A stretch of 64,000 nucleotides of DNA from assembly GCA_035771165.1 (NCBI GenBank), contig JAWNZC010000346.1, positions 1,081,501 to 1,145,500 on the forward strand. Direction: 5' to 3'. Below, piece by piece: positions 34,771-64,000 of the stretch. The first letter of the stretch is position 1; every line of letters begins with the position of its first letter. This DNA comes from Paragorgia papillata (taxonomy: Eukaryota; Cnidaria; Anthozoa; Scleralcyonacea; Coralliidae). The notes beneath the pieces were generated by a model. The model was not told the origin of the DNA. It ran no database searches and saw only the letters and a list, made by a program, of their open reading frames with translations. The position numbers were made by a program, and so were the translations under genes.

Positions 34771-37700
34771 ATATACTGTATATAGGGCACGGCAAACGTG
34801 TAGTGATATATACTTCTAGGCTCAAACCATTTACTTCATAAAAGAAAGCTCTGAGAGTTGTTACGACTCTCGTTGCTTCTGCATACACCTTACACAATAT
34901 TAATGCCCTAATAAAGCCTGAAACTGCTACAGCATCATTAGCATGCGTTTCCAACTCTTGTAGACTCTCATAACGGTCCTACGAGCCAAAACGTTTACCG
35001 ACCCTAATCAAAATTTAATCAAAATTTAAACCAAAGTTAATAACAGTGTATGAGAGCTGATAATCAAAGTAGAGCGACAGTTACGGTCTCGTCGACTCGT
35101 CTGATCATATAGATTAGAGCACGGTTAGACAAAAGCAAAAGGTCGCTTCGCTCGAAAAATATCGAGCGAGGGCTGATTAGAGTTAGATATTGCCCTATAC
35201 TTCTCAAGTCTCAACGGAAGGTCAAAGCAGCTTGAATTAGTTACGATATCCGGTCACATTGTCCCCACGCGTAGAGTCTCTGACGTAAATATGACAGAGT
35301 AGCATTTTTAAGAATTATATAATATATATGTATATATCGTCAATGTGGTCAAAAATTAGTAAATTCCCTCGCGTTCGTTTCAAAATTGCGGCCAGAAAAT
35401 CAAAGGAAGATTGTGGTATACCGAGAAATCGAAGAACGGTCTAATTAGGAAAAACAATGTGTCTGAGTTCTGGGAAGTCCACCAGCTAGAATCAGGTAAA
35501 AAGTCGAAAGTGATACTAAATTTTTAATAGGAACGCTAGTTCTTGGGAAACGCGGGTTAGTTCAGCAGAGCGGAGGAAGGCGAACGGTGAGAATTCAAAA
35601 TGGTTTGTACTGTAACTTGGAATTCCTTCGAGAGCGGTTTTGACGGAGGACGAACGGGTAATTAATATAACATAATTCAAAAGTCGAGATGTTTAGAATA
35701 AGTATATAATGTTGCGTAAGGGGTTATATATGTTAGGGCAACATTCGCGTGGCGATTTGTTTGAAGGCTTATTTAAAAGAGAACAGAGTTAGTTCAGTGC
35801 TGTCATGTATATAGCTTTAGTTTTAGGATTCAAAGTAAGACAAGCTATACAAATATAATTAAATTCGCCAAAATGTATCATCGAGCCTAATCAGCAATTT
35901 AATGTGTTAAACCTGTTATGACATATATATATATATATATATATACTACCTATACGAAATGCAACAAAAGCTATAGGCTTTCATTAGACAAGCCGTTTGT
36001 TACGATAAATGACACGAAAAGGGAGTTCAAAGTATATATTATAAAACTACGTATAGAATATTTAACGAGACAGAATGTAAAGAACAGATTAAATAAGCTG
36101 CCAGCTGAAGGACGAGTTTTGGGAATTTAGGAAGTAGGATAGACATTTCAACCGAAAATTAATATTAATTACGACCAAACAGTCTTAGCAGTAATATGTG
36201 AAGACATGGTATATATATATACATCGAAAAAAGTGGAGTGTTCAGAATTTATTATCAGAACTGCATAGAACATGACAGACAAGGAAGGGATTATAATAAG
36301 CGATGTCTGGTACATGAAAAGGACAGGTTTTAGAAACTCACGAAGACAACCTTTAAACTAAAAATTAACAGAACCAGTTCTTATATATATGATCATAAAT
36401 AAGGAGTCTCCTTGCTGCTTTTTTAACAAGTTTAACAGACTGCTTTAAGGACCAGTTTTCAGGGGCCGGAAAATACTTATATACTTTGTATATAGTGAAT
36501 GATCATCGAGTTTCGGGTTTATGTTCGTCAGACTAATTGGTGTCTAGTTTCAAGTTCTATATTTTCTAAGACTGGCCTAGCGTGGTAATACGGTAACAGT
36601 CAGAGGGAAAACTAGTATAATTTCGATCTCGTATAATAGCACGAATATTCAGCCGAGATATAAAGCCGTTGTTTTTCTTGAGGATCGACATAATTATATA
36701 ATTCCACGTATTACAACTGAAATTCTGATAACATGACGACACCGATGACATAGATTTGTTACGCTGGCTCAAACAGAGAGAAACGAAGCAATTGCAATAT
36801 TCGTATAGTGAATATTATTCGTAAATGTTCTACTGACTTCGATAGAGGAGTGGTCAATACCATTTCAATTATATTCAGAATTATATCGACAAGCTTCTGG
36901 AATAAGCTACAGAATGACAGATATTCGTACATTCACACTTCATTAGCTATTCGCAGCGGAAGTTAATATTACAACTCTATATACATATATATATATATAT
37001 ATATAAGTCGATATATAAAAAGACAGGAATGATGTCAGATTACATCAAAACGTTGTCCTTAATAGTTTTCATATTATTTGTTGGCATAATCCACTAGTAT
37101 TGCTCCTCATGTAGTATATTCTATAGTATAGTATCAGCCTTGTTTTCTGAAAGGCTCATGGTTCATATACGTTTCTCTAGTCTCTATATGGCTAGCAATT
37201 TTTCGTCCCTTTTGACTTTCCGTATATAAAAACCAGCTTGCAGCTAAACTATATATATATATACACATTTCTTTAAATCCTATACATACGCTCGTTCTAA
37301 GACGACAAATATTTCTTTCGTATATTCGTACAATCAACGCGAATTGGTACATGCCTCATTATAGTAGTATACAATTAATGTACTTGATTATTGAATTAGA
37401 AAAGCCGACGATAATTCAGAGACAGAGTAATATATTTCAGATACAAATATCCTAAATCTGACGCCATGGTTATCTCAATTGTACATTAACTGTAATTAAG
37501 AAAAAAAACCGTAAAACTGTAATTAACTAATGTGGTACACGCTGTGTTTATCTGTTTTCCTTGCACTTTCGATTCAAGGCACTGTTTTCTTTTTCTTGGA
37601 AGTCAAGAAGTTAGTTCACTTAGTTTATTCTGTGAAACCGCGTGGGGTAAGGACTCAGAGTGATTCTCGATTCGCAGACTTCACACCGAGTGGGCAACTG

Positions 37701-38582
37701 TGTACAATGTACACAGAGATGTACATTGTACATACACGCACAGAAACGAGTATCATAATATCGTTAGATGATAGACTGCATGACTACATAATATATTTCG
37801 AATTTCGATCCTCTGAGGCGGACGTTTTTCCGGCTTAGTACTTATCATGATCATCATCAACAACAACAACAACAACAAAATTATCATCATCACCATCACC
37901 ATTATCATCACCATCACCATCAATATATCACCATCACGATTATCATCATCGTCATCTTCTTTCCGCTTGCAATGCCCACACCACCTTGGCCTTCCTATAC
38001 ATCTCATCAACGATCATTTCCACGTTCAATTATTTTCTCATATCAGCATTATTTCTCATTCTATCTCTTAATGTCACTCTTCCTTAATTTTCATCAACCA
38101 CGTCTCGGATCCGCAAGTCAGTACTCGTCTTGACTGTCTCGAACATACATAGTCTGTGTCACAGCGGTGAGAGTAAGGTCTGTGAACACTCGAGCGATTG
38201 GCTTGTTCCTGCATAAATTAAATCCCAGCTTTTGGGTGAAATAATATATGCAAAATTAAAAAAAACTATAGGCACTTAGGAGTGTTCAAAACACAGAATA
38301 CAAAGAGAATCGAAAGACATATATAGTACTGTTGTGTTTACTTGTGTAGGTGTTTTGTTTTGGCGGCCATTTGGCGCCTTAGTAACGCCTTATAGCGGTT
38401 TTGGCTGGCATAAGAATTATTAACATATTTAGCTCTAATATCGTCTCTATTCTTTTCCGGAACCTTACTCTTACCGAATTAGGGCTGTGACACATGCTAC
38501 ACTATACATGGCTTGCGCGCCCTTCCTCGGTCGCCGATTCGCATCCTGCCTTTTTTCTCCTCCTAGCCCATTGCTGTCTACG

Positions 38583-39337
38583 ATGTCCGAGGGTTCTCTC
38601 TTGGACGAGTCTGGCATTAGACAGAGTAAAACAACGAGGGAGCAGTTTTTACTCTCATTTTGCTACATACATTAATCCTCCCAAATCAGTTTCACCTTCT
38701 AAGAATCTCACTCGTGAAAATATTAAACGACCTTAATCCTATTTATCTTTCAGATTCCAGCAATGAAGATTCAAAAATGTCCCGAGGTCACTACTATTCA
38801 AGAATTCGAAGCCACGAATGCATACGTAACATGTTCCTCGTGTCTTTGGACCGCCTCGAAGACAGTGGCTGGTACTGGGGGAAAATGACGACCAACGAAG
38901 CCGTCACGTTACTAAAATCAACAGACGTTGGAACATTTCTCTTAAGAGACAGTTCAGATTCGCGTTACTTCTTCTCGCTATCCGTACGACTCTCGAGCAG
39001 TATAACGAACATTCGAGTCTTATTCACGCAAGGGAAGTTCATGTTTGAATGCTTTGGGACAGAACATTGGGAGACGCCAAAGTTTGACTGTGTTGTCAAG
39101 TTAATTTGCTACTACGCAGCCGTCAGTAAGAGCCAGGACAACAGAGCGGTCTGCGCACGCTCAGATCTCGGGGACAGTTTGCTGACGTTGGAGAAACCGC
39201 TGTTCCGTAAAGTGCCTACGTTACAACATCTCGCTCGCCGGGTGCTAAACAAGACCTTAACAACGGAGCAACAATCGGACCTTCATTTGGGGAAATCAGT
39301 TGATACATTTATGAGGAAATATCCATTCTCAATATGA
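38583..39337 (+). CDS. SOCS family protein (SH2 + SOCS box, CISH/SOCS1-3 clade)
   Basis: The main exon is 38754-39337. A 43 nt first coding exon at 38583-38625 (GTAAAA donor, TTTCAG acceptor) joins it in frame and gives 208 aa; this exon is inferred, and translation could instead start at 38777. The SH2 domain starts at SGWYWGKMTTNEA, holds the phosphotyrosine-binding stretch GTFLLRDSSD and continues to FDCVVKLICYYAAV. The C-terminal SOCS box carries VPTLQHLARRVLNKTL (elongin BC-binding) and ends RKYPFSI. Members bind phosphotyrosine on cytokine receptors or JAKs and recruit a CUL5 ligase. The short stretch before the SH2, HYYSRIRSHECIRNM, loosely recalls the kinase-inhibitory region of SOCS1 and SOCS3. 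Length and layout fit the short SOCS clade, not SOCS4-7. It is convergent with CLEC16A. Confidence 0.88.
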
Positions 39338-39529
39338 TCAAGAACCTCGGCCGTATAGAAATATTTGAACTTCCAATCACTCAAAGCACACAGAAGGCGA
39401 AAAGGCAATATATGTGAGACATGTTTCTCACATCTCGAGAAATTTAGGTCGGCACCCAGCTATACTTAGGTTTCTGACTGGTTCACTGTCGTGGCATTGA
39501 TTGTTGCAATTCAGTTTCTCAACGTAACC

Positions 39530-39733
39530 CAATCTCGTTCCCAGAGCCCACGTTCCCCACCCAGGAAACGAGTGGGATAATCCATTCACGCCATCACAGG
39601 AATCTTGTTATCCGGAAGAAGAGTTATATAGAGTTCACTGTGTTCATCAGCCAATGAAATATCGATGTGAAACGGATTATCCCAGAGTCTCTCGTTTCCC
39701 GGGTGGGGAACGTGGGCTCTGGGAACGAGATTG
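39530..39733. mobile_element. Foldback MITE with CAATCTCGTTCCCAG ends, 204 bp
   Basis: Same ends as 610-675: CAATCTCGTTCCCAGAGCCC and its reverse complement. The arms run on for about 50 bp (ACGTTCCCCACCC, GGATAATCC). Flanks AACGTAACC (39521-39529) and AACGTAACG (39734-39742) form a 9 bp target duplication with one mismatch. Confidence 0.85.
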
Positions 39734-40519
39734 AACGTAACGTAACCAATTAATCATTGTTGGAAACGTCTTATTTTGAATTTGATTGGTTTCTGGTTTT
39801 TGAACAACCAATAGGAAATAGGATTATTAGTCAAGCACCAATCAAATTCAAAGCAGGAAGTTGTTCAACGAACTTCATCAAATGAATTGGTTTGCTTGAG
39901 GAACTGAATTGCAACAATTAATGCTTTAGGAACACTTCAATTTGTAACAAGGTTGACAACAAGTTTGTAACAGTGAGCTTTATTCCCCATATCTTGAACT
40001 CTATAACTTCAGTCATTACCACGCTTTAAAAGTGAAGTCAAGGTTTTAAAACTTGTTCAGACTGGTTTCAAGCCTGTTGCAATGTTCAGACTTGTTACAA
40101 GCCTGTTGCAATGTTCAGACTTGTTACAAGCCTGTTGCAAACGCTTGACAAGTTGTAAGATTTGTACTTGTAATCAAACCTGCAGTTACAACGTCAGAGA
40201 AAAATACCCATACATTACAGTAGAGGACCACGCCGACTGATAATTACGTTCTAAAATAAACTATTTACGTTTGACTCGATTCGAAAGAATAAAAAATATA
40301 CAATGTACAGTTCAATCAATACGATTTCTTAAAGAAAACGTTTCAATTTAACGTATTATTGATAGTTTTGTATATTATTCAGAGAAGTTGATATTTTTTT
40401 ATATTTATTTAAGATATGGAATATTATTGTAACTATATAACTTGCAGATTAAATTGAACTCTTATAAGTTATACAACTCTGAGAGTAGCTTGTGTGTCAT
40501 TTCACTTGAGTTTTAATAA

Positions 40520-40991
40520 AGTGCTTATGAAACGAAAATTAGGTTTGTCGTATTTGAAAGTACTTTTAAAATGACAAAGGAACATCTTTTGTTGTTTTTT
40601 GTTTCCTTGCTTCGTTGTTGAGATATTTCAGTTTGTTTTATATGCGAAACTAACCAGTGACATCACAACGTGCATAATGACTTACTGGGAAAGGTTATAT
40701 ATATCTTTGCTATTATTACATGGAATCAGTTGAAAATGTATATTTTTGTTGTTGTAAGGGAAAAACACACACACAATTGTTTCGAAGTGATTCCGTTTGA
40801 TAATAGCAAAGATATATAACCTTTCCCGGTAAGTCATGCATGTTGTGATGTCACTGGTTAGTTTCGCTTATAAAACAAACTGTGATATCTTAAAAACAAA
40901 GCAAGGAAACAAAAAACTGCAAAAGGTGTTACTTTGTAATTTTAAAAGTACTTTCAAATAAGACAAACTTAATTTTCGTTTCATAAGCACT
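40520..40991. mobile_element. TTAA-type MITE, copy 2
   Basis: AGTGCTTATGAAACGAAAAT at the left is mirrored by ATTTTCGTTTCATAAGCACT at the right, with TTAA on the right flank and ATAA on the left. The arms (GAAAGTACTTTTAAAATGAC, CTTGCTTCGTTGTTGAGATA) extend about 200 bp. Confidence 0.85.
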
Positions 40992-41033
40992 TTAACCCTT
41001 TCAATGAAAAGAATTAGCCGTTGTATTTAAAAA

Positions 41034-41510
41034 AGTGCCTATGAAACGAAAATTAAGTTCGTCTTATTTGAAAGAACACTTAAAATGACAGAGTAACATC
41101 TTCTGCAGTTTTTCGTTGTTTCCTTGCTTCGTTGTTGAGATATTTCAGTTTGTATGGTATCATGGTATGCAAATTAAACATTTTGACGTCCCATGTGCAC
41201 AAACTTATCAGAGGTTATATATCTTTGCTATTATCAACCAAATTCATTCGAAGGAAGCGCGAGTGTCTTTCTCCCACAACACCAAACATGTAGAATTTTC
41301 AAGTGATTATATTTGATGATAGCAAAGATATATAACACTCTCCGATAACTCATTATGTACATGTGACGTCCATATGTTTAATTTGCATATTAAACAACCT
41401 GAAGTATCTCAACAACGAAGCAAGGAAACGAAAGACTGCAAAAGATGTTACTTTGTCATTTTAAGTGTTCTTTCAAATAAGACAGACTTAATTTTCGTTT
41501 CATAGACACT
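41034..41510. mobile_element. TTAA-type MITE, copy 3
   Basis: AGTGCCTATGAAACGAAAAT to ATTTTCGTTTCATAGACACT, followed by TTAA at 41511-41514, which also serves as the left flank of the next element. Confidence 0.8.
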
Positions 41511-41514
41511 TTAA

Positions 41515-41925
41515 AGGACATTGGCAACAAAAATTAAGTTTGTCTAATTTGAAAGAACTCGTAAAATTGTAATAGAAGATCCTTTACAATTTTTTCGTAT
41601 CTTTCTTCGTTTTCAAGATATTTGAATTTGTTTAATATGTAAATGAATGGTCTCTGACGTCAGGAGTAGGGTGCAGTATTTTCGCACGTAGCAAAATCAG
41701 TTACACATAAAACGCCTTGTGACACTGAACATCTCATAACTGATGTTGCTTTGTGTAAAAATACTGTACCCTGCTCATGACGTCAGAGCCCATCTCATTT
41801 ACATATTAAACAAATTGAAATATCTTGCAAACGAAGAAAGATACGAAAAAGTTGTAAAAGATCTTCTATTACAATTTACGAGTTCTTTCAAATTAAACAA
41901 ACTTAATTTTTATTGCCAATACCCT
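41515..41925. mobile_element. TTAA-type MITE, copy 4 (diverged)
   Basis: Ends AGGACATTGGCAACAAAAAT and ATTTTTATTGCCAATACCCT are flanked by TTAA on both sides (41511-41514 and 41926-41929). The inner words AGTTTGTCTAATTTGAAAGA and its inverse show kinship with copies 2, 3 and 5. Confidence 0.8.
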
Positions 41926-42269
41926 TTAAAGATCAAAGATATAACACTGCAGTAGTACTCTCGGTTAATTTAATCAAACCCATTTTGTATTTTTGAATAT
42001 AGCTATACTTTCACAATAGAAAATTATATAATTTATAACGCACTTCACACCAGGCCTAATTTATTTTCTCAAACTTTTCAGAATGAGAAAAATACGATTA
42101 TACGAAGATAATCAATACCGAGACATTACTTAAAAAGTTACAGTATAGTTTGAAATAAAGTATTATACTTGACAGAGCTCGTGAAACGATAAAAAAATGG
42201 CCATTTATAATTCTTGCATATCTCACACGTTTAATATGTAAATGATCTGAATTTTGATGCCACACTCAC

Positions 42270-43160
42270 TGCATGCATAACGACTAGACTTGCACCAAGT
42301 CTGCCTTTTGATTGTTTCGAGACGGGTTTGTTTCGAGATGTTTTATTTTGATTTAATAAATACAGTGTGTGTGGGAGGCAATTAGTGGTGTGCGTCGGAT
42401 CGGATTGACCCTTTGTAATCCGAGGGTTTGCCAAAACTGTCAATCCGAATCCGATCCGAATCCGAATCCGATCCGAAGCCAAAAAAATCGTAGTCCGATC
42501 CGATCCGATCCGAAAACAGCTGCTCAAATCCGATCCGATCCGAGAAAATTAAAACACCGGATATATGTTGCAATAATTGCGCAAACTTTCCGAAAAGGAA
42601 ACCAATGAACAAATAAATTTAAGAAAACTACTATACAATAATAATCTTATGTAATAATAGCCTTCATATATTGTGCAACGTGCATACAACTAGCGAATTT
42701 GTTAATTTTGTGACAAAAACAATGACAAAAGTGAATCTGATGCGGGTAAAAAAGTGCAAAATCCGATTCGATCCGATCTGGGGAAAAAATGAGAACAAAA
42801 TCCCATCCGATCCGATCCGAGAAAAAAAGAACAAAATCCGATCCGATCCGATCCGAACGATAAAAGTTTAGTCCGAATCCGATCCGAATCCGATCGGGGA
42901 TCGGATTCGCACACCTCTAGAGGCAATATATGCGCGAAATTGGCAAGGCGGGCGAACGAACTCGCTCGCCCGCTTTCCTCCCGCTCGCATTCTCGCTCGC
43001 CCGCCTTTTCGCTCACCCGCCTTGCCAATTTTCCGCATTGCCTCCCGCCACCACACATACTATATTTAAATCAAAATACAACATCTCAAGACAAACCCGT
43101 CTTGAAACAACCAAGAGACAGATTTGGAGCAAGTCTACATAACGACTTATAAAGTCATGC
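42270..43160. mobile_element. Nested foldback with (GATCC) repeats inside
   Basis: The outer arms GACTAGACTTGCACCAAGTC and TTGTTTCGAGATGTTTTATT return inverted near 43075-43140. Inside, TGGTGTGCGTCGGATCGGAT (42389) and ATCGGATTCGCACACC (42899-42914) bound two blocks of GATCCGATCC words in opposite orientation. A CTCGCTCGCCCGC-rich segment follows at 42945-43030. This reads as one element inserted in another. Confidence 0.65.
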
Positions 43161-43713
43161 GTATATATTTTTATCAGGAAGGAGCGCATGACTCCTAAGC
43201 ACTGTTCTCTATATAACGTTGTATAGACTCCCCCAGTAAGCTCTTATTACTCTTAAGCCCGCAAGGTACACTGGACCTGGAGTACCAATATGGCCGCTAG
43301 TGGCTTCAAAATGTTTACTGCTGACCATAAAGGATGAGCACCAATCCAGTTGTATAGAGATCAGTGCTCCAAAGCCACCTTAGACTGCGGGCGCCCGATA
43401 TCAATGACTGACAAAGTTGGGTAAACGATCCAAGATGGCAGTTCATGGATCCTTTCTGCAATGGTAGTAACCGCTGACATTCTGATATATAAATTTATAG
43501 GTGGTTAGATCGGACTGCTGGAGCGACTGAGCCCACAGTCAAATATACATATTTGCCAAAATAAGGTCAGCGGTTGCTACCATGACAGAAAGGACAGGCT
43601 GGGCTAGGAAAGCTGTAAAGGCCAACCTTTATATATAATTCCACTTTTCACTTCATATGCCTGTACACTTAAGTATATTTTTCATGTACGATGTAATTCT
43701 CACACTCTTGTCT

Positions 43714-63006
<19,293 letters not shown>

Positions 63007-63361
63007 GGCGTAACGTAGAGGTAGTTGGTAGCAGTGTTTGCTTGTTAAACAGCCGTAGTCCTTTCTTGTTTCTTTCTGTATTACGTATTTAAAACTCTAC
63101 TGAACGAATAAGGACAGGGAGCCATTTTGGATTGCGAAAACTTTAACTCTCGTCACCAGGCCGCCAACCAAACGTCGTTGATGCGCGGCAAAAACAGACC
63201 GGAAAAATTGAATGCTAACAGCTCGTGTCCGAGACCGATAGTCAACGGCAATAAATAAATTCCCTAAAATTCAATTCAATCCAATCATATTGGTGCGAAA
63301 AATTACGAGTACCGCTGTACCGGGAATAAATATTTCGCTTAATCTTTAAAACTTAATTTAA

Positions 63362-63834
63362 AGTGTTTATGAAACGAAAATTAAGTTTGTCTTATTTGAA
63401 AGTACTTTTGAAATGACAAAGTAACATCTTTTGCTGTTTTTCGTTTCCTTGCTTCGTTTACGAGATATTTCAGTTTGTTTTATATGTGAAACTAACCAGT
63501 GACATCACAACGTGCATAATGACTTACTGGGAAAGGTTATATATCTTTGCTATTACTAAACGGAATCAGTTGAAAATGTATATTTCTGTTGTTGTAAGGG
63601 AAAAACGCACACATAATTGCTTTGAAGTGATTCCGTTTGATAACAGAAAAGATATATAACCTTTCCCAGTAAGTCATTATGCACCTTGTGATGTCACTGG
63701 TTAGTTTCACATATAAAACAAACTGAAATATCTCATAAACGAAGCAAGGAAACGAAAAACAGCAAAAGATGTTACTTTGTCATTTCAAAAGTACTTTCAA
63801 ATAAGACAAACTTAATTTTCGTTTCATAAACACT
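63362..63834. mobile_element. TTAA-type MITE, copy 5
   Basis: 473 bp, AGTGTTTATGAAACGAAAAT to ATTTTCGTTTCATAAACACT, with TTAA exactly on both flanks (63358-63361 and 63835-63838). The arms are almost identical over about 200 bp, which marks it as the youngest copy. Confidence 0.88.
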
Positions 63835-63910
63835 TTAACCCTGTTCTAGATTATTTTTGTGACCATCTAGTGGTGGTGGAGATAATAGTGGTAGTGGTGG
63901 TGGTAGTGGA

Positions 63911-64000
63911 CTACACACGTAAAAACGCGCGAGCTATTCCATGCCTGCAAGCACGTCAGTAGTGTCAGAAAGCCGATCCTGGCTACAAAACCAAAACCAT
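63911..64000. mobile_element. CTACACACGTAAAAAC-ended element, copy 4 (cut by window end)
   Basis: CTACACACGTAAAAACGCGC is identical to the left end of copy 1 and is followed by different interior words (GAGCTATTCCATGCCTGC). The right end is outside the window. Confidence 0.6.

Larger units (their letters stand above)
26031..38582. other. 12.5 kb gene desert with foldbacks and tandem repeats
   Basis: No exon of a recognised family is visible. Landmarks are three adjacent foldbacks (28876-29748), a nested foldback (32261-32844), tandem repeats at 33260-33780 and 34208-34770, hammerhead-like repeats at 30455 and 33998, and (TA)n tracts. A short open frame at 37530-37838 begins with a signal-peptide-like run (MWYTLCLSVFLALSIQG) but has no other support. 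The final few hundred bases must include SOCS promoter or 5' untranslated sequence; a GC-richer patch (GGCGGCCATTTGGCGCC) lies at about 38362. Confidence 0.5.
39338..43713. other. Spacer between convergent SOCS and CLEC16A genes
   Basis: No exon is seen. It holds the 204 bp MITE at 39530, some CTTGTTACAAGCCTGTTGCA tandem words (about 40060-40160), three TTAA-type MITEs (40520-41925), a nested foldback (42270-43160) and a plain AT-rich rest. AATAAA hexamers occur at 40255, 40287 and 40515; any could serve the SOCS transcript. Confidence 0.55.
63007..64000. promoter_or_regulatory. CLEC16A upstream region with two mobile elements
   Basis: The CLEC16A promoter and 5' untranslated region should lie within the first few hundred bases. 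No TATA box is evident, as is common for housekeeping genes. From 63362 the stretch is a MITE, and from 63911 the start of a CTACACACG-type element that runs off the window. Confidence 0.45.

Noticed and set aside
37530..37838. Small secreted protein of 102 aa with signal-like start
   Set aside because: A hydrophobic N-terminus alone is weak evidence; no similarity, splice or poly-A support, and the downstream half looks like random translation ending in an ATC-rich tract.
42369..43152. Arg/Ser-Asp-rich frames
   Set aside because: Generated by GATCCGATCC blocks and the CTCGCTCGCC-rich segment of a nested foldback element.

Overview
This is eukaryotic, intron-rich animal DNA. Six protein-coding genes can be read; five have clear human counterparts. 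Exons are short, with GT..AG introns and intron phases that close exactly. Introns and spacers are AT-rich and full of foldback elements, SINEs and microsatellites. Protein similarity and exon structure suggest a slowly evolving invertebrate. An anthozoan-like cnidarian is my best guess, but no diagnostic sequence proves it.

Layout: (1) 1277-4006 (+), a two-exon secreted Ly6/three-finger protein with a predicted GPI anchor. (2) 5921-15024 (-), NPRL3, a subunit of the GATOR1 complex that restrains mTORC1, 16 exons and 520 aa. (3) 15613-20928 (+), MBOAT7, a lysophosphatidylinositol acyltransferase, 5 exons and 468 aa, head-to-head with NPRL3 across a 588 bp shared promoter region. (4) 23258-26030 (-), a KCTD2/5/17-type BTB adaptor of CUL3, 5 exons and 206 aa. 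(5) 26031-38582, 12.5 kb with no recognised gene, made largely of foldback elements and degenerate tandem repeats. (6) 38583-39337 (+), an SH2 + SOCS-box protein of the CISH/SOCS1-3 clade, about 208 aa. (7) 43714-63006 (-), CLEC16A (endolysosome/mitophagy regulator with an FPL domain), 26 exons and 1113 aa, convergent with the SOCS gene. A weak Cys-rich ORF at 22912-23133 is listed with low confidence.

The genes do not form one pathway. Two act on nutrient signalling and lysosome/mitophagy control (NPRL3, CLEC16A), two are ubiquitin-ligase adaptors (KCTD, SOCS) and one remodels phosphatidylinositol. The gene order is notable: human NPRL3, KCTD5, CLEC16A and SOCS1 all lie on 16p13, and human CLEC16A and SOCS1 also face each other tail to tail.

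The rest is mobile and repetitive DNA: a TTAA-flanked MITE family (five copies), an element family with CTACACACGTAAAAAC-like ends and copy-specific interiors (four copies), foldbacks with similar G-rich tips, palindrome-within-palindrome elements, 5S-rRNA-derived SINEs (two), tRNA-like SINE fragments, a repeat with a hammerhead-like motif, and long microsatellites, including one CLEC16A intron that is almost all a pentamer repeat. All coordinates were read by eye; no database search was run.
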